From the NCBI GenBank assembly GCA_048213135.1, contig PS015653.1, forward strand, positions 1-45,974: DNA of 45,974 nucleotides, given 5' to 3'. Both the position numbers and the translations under genes were made by a program. Origin of the DNA: Reclinomonas americana ATCC 50394. Its lineage: Eukaryota > Jakobida > Jakobea > Jakobida. This document shows positions 33,948-42,946 of this stretch, piece after piece. Below the pieces are notes generated by a model, which saw only the letters and a list, made by a program, of their open reading frames with translations, was not told the DNA's origin and did no database searches. Positions within the stretch are counted from its first letter, which is position 1; each line of letters starts with the position of its first letter.

Positions 33948-35426
33948 ATGCCAGTGTTCACCACCGAGTTCTCTGGCTACTCGGTGTGTGCCTCTGTTGC
34001 ACCGTCTGCTCACACAACGCACACGCTCTCTCATACACACGCTCATCACCAGGTCGAGTTTTCGCCCTTTGAGGAGACGCGTCTGGCCGTGTCGACCGCG
34101 CAGCACTTTGGCATTGTGGGCAACGGACGGCAGTATGTGCTCGACGTGAACACCGACGAGGGAGTGATTGAGACAGTGCACACGTTTGATTCGAGTTGCG
34201 TTGTGTGGTGACGAGAGATGCATGCTTGAAGTGTGTGTGACCCTCTCTCTCTCTTTCTCTCTGTCAGACGATGGCCTGTACGACTGTGCGTGGAGCGAGG
34301 AGAACGAGAACCACCTGGTCAGTGTCAGTGGCGACGGAAGTGTCAAGGTGAGACCGTTGCTTTCACTCCCTCCGGCACATCGGAGGAGGCGCATTGACTG
34401 CGTGTTGTGCACAGATCTGGGACTTGGAAGCTCTGGAGAACCCACTCAAGAGCTACGCAGAGCACCAGAACGAGGCGTATTCAGTGGACTGGAACCTCGT
34501 CGGTTGCGTGCTTGGGTATGCTTGATCGTTCCTTGCCACACGTCTCACCGTTTTGCAGGCAAGGACACGTTTGTGACGGGTTCGTGGGATGAGACTGTGC
34601 GAGTGTGGTCGCTGGAGCAGGATAAGAGCTTGCGAGCGTACGAGGAGCACACGTACTGCGTGTACTCGACGATTTGGTCGCCAAGCGACGCCAATGTGTT
34701 TGCGTCGGCCTCGGGCGATTGCTCGGTCAAGATCTGGGACGTGAATGGTTTGGTTGTTGTGCGGCGATGCGCAGGTGGCGACACACACACGATCACCTGA
34801 CTTTTGTTGCGCATGGGTACGCAGAGTTGCACTCGGTGCAGACCCTGAAGGCGCACGACTACGAGATTCTCACGTGCGACTGGAACAAGTACAATGACAA
34901 CATTCTCGTGACCGGCTCCGTCGACAAAACGATTAGGATATGGGTGCGTGGTGCTCGTTTTCTGTGGGGTTGCTGCGTCACCTCACCACATGCCTCGCAG
35001 GACCTACGCGCACCCGAGCAAGAATTGTCGACGCTGCGTGGCCACACGTATGCGGTGCGTCGCATCAAGTGCTCACCACACGAGGAGAACATTCTCGCTT
35101 CGTGCTCCTAGTTGCGCCGCGGATGCAGCTCGCTCTCACAAGCATGCATGCCTGTGTGTACTCACGCGCTGTTGTCACAGCGACATGACGATGATTGTGT
35201 GGGACACGGAGGCGCGTGACCCCATCTTGCACAAGCACGAACATCACACCGAGTTCGTGGTCGGTCTGGACTGGAACCTCTACGTGGAGGGTCAGGTGCG
35301 GGCGTGCTTATTTTCTTCTATTGGCATCTGTGATGTCGCTCAATGCAGCTGCAGGTGGCCACGTGTGGCTGGGACGAAAAGGTGTGCGTGTGGGAACTCG
35401 GAGAAGATCCGCTTGCCAGGTCGTGA
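33948..35426 (+). CDS. PEX7: PTS2 receptor peroxin-7 (WD40)
   Basis: Nine exons (33948-33983, 34053-34194, 34268-34347, 34415-34502, 34559-34747, 34825-34943, 35001-35110, 35181-35295, 35355-35426) keep phase and give 316 residues; human PEX7 has 323. The whole protein is a WD40 propeller with PEX7-specific blocks: EFSPFEETRLAVSTAQHFGI, NDGLYDCAWSEENENHLVS, EAYSVDWN, DTFVTGSWDETVRVW, SASGDCSVKIWDVN, AHDYEILTCDWNKYNDN, GHTYAVRRIKCSPHEE and ILASCSYDMTMIVWD, HHTEFVVGLDWNL. PEX7 binds cargo with the nonapeptide PTS2 signal in the cytosol and delivers it to peroxisomes with a co-receptor. Three donors are GTTGCG (34195, 34503, 35111), and homology fixes each junction. The start MPVFTTEFSGYS is the only ATG that splices in. 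It lies 128 bp downstream of CCDC33-like, one of two same-strand neighbours in the window. Confidence 0.95.
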
Positions 35427-35561
35427 TCTCCCATCGCAGCGTTGGTGGCGATGACCATGGCAGGGGGGGATTGGACAGTAAAGAGACGATAGAAGGATGG
35501 TGTGTGAAGCCTCAACATCCATTGTTTTCGTGTCACTGCAGCTCCACCGGCCATTGTTGGC

Positions 35562-37459
35562 TCATGTGCGCGACGCGGGCGCATGAGTGCTCGCGCATTC
35601 TGCGCGGTAGTCGACCGGAATGTGTGGTCGCATTCGGCGATCAAAGGCCTCCAGCGGGCACAACAGCGACGAGGAGCCGGGAACCCACAGGTCGCGCCCG
35701 TCGTGTGCCACACGGAGCAGGGTGCTTGGCGCAGCCGGATTGGAGGTGTCTTCGTACACCTCGAACACCAAGGCCGAGCAGTACGGCGGCCACGGCGAGG
35801 CAGTGTACACGTGCATCACATCCTCCGGTCCAGGACCCGTCTCCACGCCGTCGACCAGATTGTTGTTGTTGTTGTTGTTATTGGCATGATTGTTCTTCTC
35901 GGCCGCGTTGGCCGGGACGTGCAGCTGCAGCGCAGCGAGGAGGGGCAAAATCGTGCTGTCGTGCGCGGTGAAGAGTAGCAATCGCGGTCTGTCACACGGA
36001 GACGTGTGAATAAAACGGCTTGCACACACAGGCAGATGCGAGTGACTCTCACCCCGATCGCGCGTGGTCCCGGGCAATGTGGATAATGTCGTCCACCAGG
36101 CTGCCAGAAGAGAGAAGGACGTCAGCGACAACTCAACTCACCACCTTTGCGCGTTTGTTTGACCACACGCAACCGTCCCATGGCCAGGCGGCTGAGCTCC
36201 GGATCGGCGTACCACGTCCACCAGCGCGCACGGTTGATCTCGGCCGCCAACTCCAAGTCGGCGGCAGTCAGTGGCGCCGGGAACGGCATTCCGTGCTCAT
36301 AGCGACACCGCAACAGCTCATGCACGCCGGTCCACGACACGTGCTCTCCCTCGGGAATGTCGTAGGCCTTGGCGATTTAAACAGCAAGTGAGACAGCGGC
36401 GATGCAAAGGGAGGGCTTGTAGGTACACGAACCTGCCGCACACGTTGCGACAATTCACGCTCGGCCTCGCCGACCTCACGCACGCGATCACGACGAGTGT
36501 GCGCGCGCAACAGACTGGCGAAACGAGCACACTTGCGATCCGAGTTGGACAGGAGCGTCTCGCGATCCCACAAGCGCACATTGATCGGCACCGTGGTGTG
36601 CAACTGCGCCGGCTCCGCCGTCTCCCGATCGATCCAGTTGGTGGCGGGAGGCGGATACAGCCCGAGCACCACATTCTGCGCCGTCTGCACCGTGCGCGAG
36701 AAACCAGTGCTCCTCACAAACAGCGCCGACCGATTCTCGTCTGCAACGACACCCCACCGCACGTCAGCACACGCACAGCGCAGGAAACGACGACGCCGCA
36801 AGCAACACTCGCCAGTGAGACTCGCCGGCAGCAGTCCGTAGTACTCGACGTACAGCTCCCGCAGTGCGTGACCCACGCCACGCGCCTGCGCCGCTCCGCG
36901 TGTGGTCAGCTCTCCCAGCGGATGCCGTCGGCTAAAGTTCACCGCGTAGCTCTCGTTCGGGTTCTCGTCTCTGCGCGCGCACGTGGATCGACGTGAGCGG
37001 GGAAGACGTGTGAGGCAATCATCCATGATGGGGAAAACCACGCAGCTGCACCGGCGGGCAGTTGTCGTCCCAGGCCAGCCGGTCATCGGCCGACGGAAGC
37101 GATCGCAGCCAGTACGCTCGCTCCTCCTCTGTCACGCGATAGGCGCGACCCAGCGACTCACTGACAGGCGCACGATCACCATGCCTGCACCGCAGATGCA
37201 TCCTTCTGTCAACAACACAGCTTTCTCGCGACAAAGCACAGCACACAGACCGCATAATGACAATCACACGACGGAGGTGCACGTTGGGCGGCAGTGGCAA
37301 GCGACGCGGAACGTGCTGCTCGGCCACCGACGCACTCGGCGTCGTCTCCGCAAAGAGCGTGTATCGACTGTGCGCTCGCCGCTGCGACAGGAAGAGCCAC
37401 AGCGCCGCACCTGCAGTGCTCACACAGAGCCCAGAGCGGGCGGCCTGCGCGAGAGACAT
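35562..37459 (-). CDS. ACP6: ACP6-like histidine acid phosphatase
   Basis: Starts MSLAQAARSGLCVSTAGAAL at 37459, stop TGA 35562-35564, roughly 480 residues. The histidine acid phosphatase RHGxRxP motif is RHGDRAP (spliced after VIVIM). Further blocks are GELTTRGAAQARGVGHALRE, ALFVRSTGFSRTVQTAQNV and the catalytic His-Asp in LLLFTAHDSTILPLLAAL. C-terminal segments PWPPYCSALVFEVYED and LLCPLEAFDRR correspond to the WPPF...LTMELYQ and LCPLDMF parts of human ACP6, a mitochondrial lysophosphatidic acid phosphatase. The first ~35 residues are Arg/Ser-containing with a hydrophobic core (GAALWLFL), which fits a mitochondrial presequence or a signal anchor. An Asn-rich insertion (NNNNNNNN) precedes the substrate-site region. 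Substrate is inferred. It is divergent from the Mmm1-like gene with only 74 bp between starts. Confidence 0.85.
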
Positions 37460-37533
37460 GCGAGGAACAAACTTAAAGGATGACGGTCCCGCTCTTGATT
37501 GACTTGTTCCCTTCACGCGCGCGCACACACACC
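37460..37533. promoter_or_regulatory. 74-bp divergent promoter of ACP6-like and Mmm1-like genes
   Basis: The shortest divergent spacer of the window. Two genes of membrane-lipid metabolism (a phosphatase and an ER-mitochondria lipid tether) start on either side, so shared transcription is plausible. The sequence shows only a CG/CA alternating stretch. Confidence 0.45.
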
Positions 37534-38794
37534 ATGTCGATGCTGTGGTTTGTCACGGGCTTTCTGTGCGGCGTGCTGACCATGTTGGGCGCGTTGATGG
37601 CGCTCTTCTGTCGCTTTGGGCCACCGGCGCGGCGCACGGCCGAACGCATGATGCGTCGCCGACAACAGTTACAAGAGGCCGCTGCTGCAGCAGCGGCAGC
37701 AGCTGAGGACTCTAGCAGTGGATCGTCAGTGTCGCACATTGCTGGTGGTGGCAGTGGTGTGGCGGCTTCGGCGGTGGCTGGACGACACGTGCATCATCCG
37801 ACTCGACATGCTGTTGCGCGCTGGAGGGGGGAATGCCACGCGTCCTTCTTCGTTTTCTGACTTGCGCGTGCGTGCACAGGTTCCGGTGCAGAAGCAGCCG
37901 GAGGACTGCGACTGGTTGAATGTGATGCTCTTCAAGATCTACAATGAGGTGCTGCATGAGGTGCGGCCGCAGATTGAGTCGCATGTGCGCGATCGTCTCG
38001 ATGGACTCCAGTTGCAGGATGCGATCGTTGCGTGCATGCTCCGCCCGCTGTGTGTGTCTGTTCTCACTCGTCTGGCGGGTCGACAGGCGCCACTGGAGCT
38101 GCGACACTTCTCACTCGGCCATGCGTTGCCGGTGTTCTCCAACTTGGAGGTGTCGAATGCGGCTGACGATAGTCGCTTGGTGCGTTTTGCAGTCGTGTGT
38201 TGTCGAGCACATGGTGCTAACACGGTGTGTGCTGCTGGTGCAGTCGATTCAAGTGGATGTGGAGTACAAAGGCGACGCCACCATGAACTTTGCCACGGAG
38301 CTGTCGTGGTTTTCGATGAGTCTGCCCGTTGACATTACTGTGTCGGCTGTGATCCTGCGTGCACGGGTGCGGTATTGTGCGTGCGTGTGCGAGGCGTACA
38401 GGCTTGTACTCAATCAATCCCTCCGCAGTTGTGCATCGACGTGCGGCGAGAACCGCACAGCCATCACATGGTCATCGATGTGTCGATGCTGCGAGAGCCC
38501 GAGTTGGACTACAAGTTTGAGAGTATCGTCGGGCATCCGGCACGCATGCGCAACAACGAAGCCGTGGAGCAAATGGTGAAGGATCAGGTGCTCGAGTCGA
38601 TCCACCGCCTCGTGCGACCCAACAAGATCACCATCAAGTTCGCCAACCCACTCGTCAAGGTGCAGCAACTACAACAACAGCAACAGCAGCAGCAGCAGCA
38701 GCAGCATCTCGCCCAGGCGCCGTCGCAGGCGATGTCGGGACCGTCACACGCAGCAGCAGCGCACCATCACCAGCATCCCCACTCACCACAATAA
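37534..38794 (+). CDS. MMM1: Mmm1-like ER membrane SMP-domain protein (ERMES type)
   Basis: Starts MSMLWFVTGFLCGVLTMLGA at 37534, stop TAA 38792-38794, about 350 residues. One N-terminal membrane anchor (residues 3-25) is followed by an Ala/Gln/Ser linker and an SMP lipid-transfer domain. SMP blocks are EDCDWLNVMLFKIYNEVL, LRHFSLGHALPVFSNLEV, LSWFSMSLPVDITVSAVILR and LDYKFESIVGHPARM followed by QMVKDQVLESIHRLV. An N-terminal anchor with a C-terminal SMP is the architecture of Mmm1, the ER subunit of the ER-mitochondria encounter structure that moves phospholipids. A PDZD8 or TEX2 relative is the alternative, but no PDZ, C1 or PH domain is present. The tail is a polyglutamine run then His/Ala/Ser-rich. 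Two donors are GTTGCG (near 37810 and 38028). Confidence 0.75.
38662..38706 (+). repeat. CAG/CAA repeat encoding polyglutamine
   Basis: An imperfect CAA/CAG tract in the Mmm1-like gene encodes a Gln run after the SMP domain. Interrupting CAA codons lie at its 5' end; the 3' half is pure CAG. Confidence 0.85.
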
Positions 38795-38819
38795 ACAGAG
38801 CAACAAAAAACATTCATTA

Positions 38820-39423
38820 TCAGAAGGAGAACTGACTTGTCATCCGGTGCGACTCGACCAGCACCAGATTCACCTCAAAGTGCAAGTTGCGCTTCTCCGT
38901 GTCCATGCGCGTCAGGAACTTGTAGATGACACGCACCGTGGAGCGACGAAACCCCAGGAACAAAACACCATTGCGCTCAGGCAGGAAGCTGACAATGCGA
39001 CGTTCCGACGGCGTTCCCGGCGGCTCCGGCTCCAACACACCAGCCACGTGCTGCACAAACGCCGCAATGTATCGCTGCACTGCTCGTGTCAGCGTTGTGT
39101 TCTGCAGGAAGATGTAGTACGGCTCGCGAGTGTCGCCCTCCGCAGCATCGCCGACAGATCTGCGCGACACGAATCAATGCACGGTTGGCCTCCTGGCGCC
39201 CCCTCCCCTTCTTCTGCTCACACTGCACCTGCGTAATGGAGGCGCTGATGCCGACGCACTGACGAGGGGATAGCACGAGAGAGATGAGCGTGGGAATGCA
39301 TGAGGCTCGACAAGTGCATCCTCACCTGTTTTCGTCAGGTGGTGGCGCCGCTGTGGAGGTCACTAATGGTGGTGGCGGTGATACCGATGGGGGAGCAGCA
39401 GCAGCAGTGGGTGGTGTGGACAT
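38820..39423 (-). CDS. Unrecognised small protein with Ala/Pro-rich head
   Basis: I do not recognise the family. Three exons keep phase from ATG 39423 (MSTPPTAAAAPPSVSPPPP) to the stop at 38820-38822, about 156 residues. The first ~45 residues are Ala/Pro/Ser low complexity. The remaining ~110 look like a compact folded domain: EPYYIFLQNTTLTRAVQRYI, IVSFLPERNGVLFLGFRR, STVRVIYKFLTRMDTEKRNL and HFEVNLVLVESHRM. A helix followed by alternating hydrophobic strands with basic loops is likely. No membrane segment or signal peptide is visible. It is convergent with the Mmm1-like gene (25 bp between stops) and divergent from the next unknown gene (92 bp). Confidence 0.6.
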
Positions 39424-39515
39424 GCGCTCGCTGCAGAGTCAATCACGTGGTCCTTGAGCGTCCTGCTGAACAGTGCCCGCAGCGGCAGGCCTGCCATGCG
39501 TGAGTGAGAGCTTCG

Positions 39516-39757
39516 ATGACATCGGTGGACGAAGAAGATGAGGAGGATGACGAAGACGTGGTGGTGCTGCTCACTGCCGAGCGGACGAGGATAGAGCCAG
39601 TGGGCAGGTCTGTACGGGTCGTCGAGTGTGTTGTGTGTTGTCGTCTCACATCGTGCATTCCCGGTCCAGCGTGGATTCGCTGCTTATGAGTGGTACGGTG
39701 GACGAACTGCTGATTGCTGCCGTCAAGGCCACACACGGTCGGTGAGAGAGAGAGAGA

Positions 39758-39794
<37 letters not shown>

Positions 39795-40586
39795 CCTTGG
39801 TGTCAGTCAACAATGGCTTGCGCTAATCGCTTGCACAGAGTTGCATGCCGCTTTGATCCACGTCTCCCAATGTCCACGGTAATCACCTTTGCAGTTACGT
39901 GGAGGGAAGGAAGGGACTGTGCCTGTTTCACCAGCTGACTTGGTGTGCAGCTGGCGGATCAACACGCTCAGCATCTGCTAGGCTCCTACAGCGGCATGGA
40001 GGCTGTGATGTATCTGTACGAGAAACTAGGCCTGTGGACCGTGCTTCCTGATCATGCGATATCGCTGACAGCGCGAGGTGTGTGGCGCAGGTTGCTACAA
40101 GCAGTCAAGTCACCGCTTAACTCACCCGTCGATGCAAATGCAGGAATGCGTCGAGGATTGACGTGCAGACCCGGCACACTGGATCGCTTGTGTGATGCCG
40201 ACACTCATGTGTGGCAGAGCAAGTGGGGCGCGGAACTGGTTTGCAGCGTTACCACGTACTTGGTGAGCGATGGGAGAAGTAGCATCATTTTTTCTGATGA
40301 CTCATCCAGTCCCCATCAGCGACGCCACAGACGTGTACCGCCGCTGGTGGACTTTCTCAAGAGTCGACAGCATACCGTCATTGATGATGATGACGACGAC
40401 GAAGAAAGGAAGCGCGGTGAGTGCGCTTGCTTGAGCAGAGAGTCTCTCCTCCGACTGAATGGTGCTCACGTTCGCCACGCAGCATCCGCCGTGCTCCCCG
40501 AACCAGCCGCACCGCGCATGGAGTTTGTGCCACACTGGCACACCATGGACTATCACAGTGGCGACGATGATGAATACGACGAATAG
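39516..40586 (+). CDS. Unrecognised acidic protein, exon structure partly unresolved
   Basis: A start at 39516 (MTSVDEEDEEDDEDVVVLL) splices in phase into SVDSLLMSGTVDELLIAAVK, then ELHAALIHVSQCPR, then LADQHAQHLLGSYSGMEAVM and YLYEKLGLW. The order of a helical segment, a short Cys-Pro-Arg turn and another helix pair looks like helical-repeat material, but I cannot name the family. The middle (40060-40420) has many possible short introns and was not solved. The end PAAPRMEFVPHWHTMDYHSG followed by an acidic DDDEYDE tail and TAG (40584-40586) appears genuine. A (GAT)n run sits in an intron at 39759-39794. Confidence covers the existence of a gene, not its exact coding sequence. Confidence 0.45.
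39759..39794 (+). repeat. (ATG)n trinucleotide repeat in an intron
   Basis: About 12 perfect ATG/GAT units follow a GA run, inside the intron after the KATHG codons of the unknown gene. Confidence 0.9.
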
Positions 40587-40879
40587 AGAGAGATACAAGT
40601 TATACAGCCGGTACAATCAGTAGAATTCGCGATCCGTGGTGGTGGTGGTGGCTGATGCGCACCGTATGTGGGACAGCAGCAGCAGCAGCAGCAGCAAAGA
40701 GTGTGTGTAGTGATGACGGGGAAGGAGGAGAAGATGGTGGTGAGTGTGCGCAGAGGCACACACGCTCACGAGATGCACACGTTTGCACGTGGCCGCACGG
40801 ATCACTGAGGATGACAAAACAGACAGAGTGCGAGAGAGAGAAAGAGAAAGAAGTAATGCGCTGCGAAACAGAAAACCGA
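40587..40879. other. Convergent 3' spacer with GTG and AGC repeats
   Basis: This holds the 3' ends of the unknown plus-strand gene and the Aurora gene. It contains a GTG run near 40637-40650, an AGC run near 40675-40697 and a GA-rich block near 40830-40855. No further gene is seen. Confidence 0.5.
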
Positions 40880-42946
40880 TTATGTGGATGACGAGGCGCC
40901 TGATGAGGAGCCGCCAAGTGTCACCGACGAAGTGGTGCTCGCCACGTTCGGGCAGTTCTCGACAATCCACGGGTGCTTCAGCACATCCTCAAAGTTCATG
41001 CGCTTCTTCGGGTTCTTGACCAGCAACTGTGTGTGTGCACAAAGAGTGAGCGAATGGGATAAAAGAAGAGTCGAGAGATATGAAACAATGTACGCACCCT
41101 GGTGATCAAGTCGCGTGCACTCTCCGACACATAGTCGGGGAACCTCAAGTCGACCTTGGCGATGCGGCGATATGTCTCCTGGTGGCCCTGAGCCTCGAAA
41201 GGTGGCTGACCGACGAGGAACTCGTAGCAGAGAACGCCGAGGCTCCAGTTGTCCACGTTCTCGTCGTGCGGCTCACCCTCCACCATCTCCGGCGGCAGGT
41301 AATCGAGAGTGCCGCAGAGGGTGGTGCGTCGCGAGTTGGGAGCGTGTACACTCCAGCCAAAGTCGGCAATCTTCAGGTTGCCTCGGTGGTCGAGCAGCAG
41401 ATTCTCGGGCTTGATGTCACGATGAATGACATGCTTCTGGTGCAAGTAGATCAGTGCGTCGGCCAGTTGCGCAATGTACTGTTGGTTGTTGCGCACGCAC
41501 ATCATGTGAGCTTCCTCGTTGAATGCACACAAGCGTAAGATAGTGACAAACCGTGGCAGCACGCTGCTCGTCAAAGCGGCCTTGCTTCTGGAGTTCCTTG
41601 TACAACTCGCCCTTGGCGGCGTACTCCAGAATCAGATACACGCGGTTCTGATCGTGGAAGTAGCCGTACAGACGCAGGATGTTCTTGTGGCGCAGGTGGG
41701 CCTGGATCTCGATTTCGCGGCGCAGCTGGTGCTCCACATTGGCCTTCTTCAGCTGGTTCTTGAACAACACCTTCAGCGCGACAATGTACTTGGTGCGCTT
41801 CTCGCGCGCCAGGTACACGTTGCCGAACTTGCCACGACCCAGCGGCTTGCCAATGTCGAAATCGGTCAGCTTCCAAGTCTGCGTCGCCGGGGCGGCCGCA
41901 GTCGAGGAGGAGGACGACGACGACGAGCCAGCGGCTGCGGACACTGGTGCTGACGATGACGAGGCACCAACCACGGTGGTGGTGGTGGTGGTGGTCTTGG
42001 TGAACCTGCAGCACGGGGTGGTCAGACAACTGCGAAGGCGATGAAATGGAACCAGCGCTGTTGTTCTCTCTCTCTCACCTGGCCTTCTCGCTGGCCATGC
42101 TGTCCACAGTCACGTGGCGCTCGCTCTCGTTGATGGCGGTGGAATCCTTGAAAGCGATGGTTGTCTTGCTCGAAAACGTCGCCTGCAGCACAGAGAGAGA
42201 AATTAGCCTCGGATGAATTTGCCCAAAGCGATCACATGCGCCCCTTTCGAGTGCACATTGCGCGGCGACACTGCACAACGTCGTTGCGCAGTGGAGAGAT
42301 GGAGGGCGCAGAGGCAGTGGATAGAGTGGCGAAGCAGGAACAGGGGGACAGGAGAGAGGAATGATGTGTTTGAACTGTGCATGCACGCGCCCATCGGAAG
42401 CACGCAGGCCGTTGCACTCGACACAATTACACAAGACGTGCACCTCACAGAGAGACGTGCACGCACATGCACACACACAGGAATGTGNNNNNNNNNNNNN
42501 NNNNNNNGTCCACAGCAGATGCTGTGGATGGTGTGAGAGTATGATGCACACACACACTCACAAACAATCACAAAGACACACAGAGGCGCACGTGCACACA
42601 CACACACGTGCATGTACACACATGCTCTCTCTCTCTCTCTCTCTCGCACCATCTTGTAGGTAATGCCGCAGATAAAGCATGATTTGGGATCATGCTGCTC
42701 AATCAAGGGTTGCGGTGATGCGTCAGGCTGCAAGTGTGCACCGCTCAGCGGCGCCACACTTGCTGCAGGCGCGAGAGCAGTCGGAGGTGTGAGAGAAGAG
42801 GAGAGGGAGACAACGTGTGAGATGCAACACAGTGGCCGCAACGATGTCCGAGCTCGTTTGACGGGCGGCTGCTGCTCAATGGTGTCGTTGCTGTCGTCAG
42901 CGGCGGTGGTAGCTGCAGCGGGAGACCTCTCGCGATTGCCGCTCAT
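40880..42946 (-). CDS. AURK: Aurora-family mitotic kinase
   Basis: The kinase exons are certain. The G-loop is [19 protein letters not shown], followed by [41 protein letters not shown], the Aurora-specific DFGWSVHAP, the activation-loop [16 protein letters not shown] with its Thr, and [18 protein letters not shown] near the end. TAA is at 40880-40882. Auroras phosphorylate histone H3 and spindle/kinetochore proteins in mitosis. Upstream, a phase-consistent chain adds [16 protein letters not shown], a poly-Thr stretch and Ser-rich tract and, beyond a 20-N gap, an exon starting [19 protein letters not shown] at 42946 with [10 protein letters not shown] and [12 protein letters not shown]. The first two exons could belong to another gene because the gap lies in the intron. 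The retrotransposon begins within a few bases of this ATG, so the native promoter is displaced or absent. Confidence 0.88.
42488..42507. other. Assembly gap (20 N)
   Basis: Twenty undetermined bases inside a CA-rich intron of the Aurora gene. It is probably a collapsed CA microsatellite. Confidence 0.95.

Noticed and set aside
32808-34445. 545-codon minus-strand frame opposite CCDC33-like and PEX7
   Set aside because: It is antisense to clear coding sequence of two genes and shows no domain; GC-rich codon bias leaves antisense frames open.
35427-35561. Extra C-terminal exon of PEX7 after a GTCGTG donor
   Set aside because: The unspliced frame ends LARS-stop at 35424, matching PEX7 length; the spliced alternative runs into antisense of the acid phosphatase gene.
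39700-39800. CRISPR-like or tandem-repeat array at the ATG run
   Set aside because: It is a simple trinucleotide microsatellite inside an intron; no spacers, and the genome is eukaryotic.
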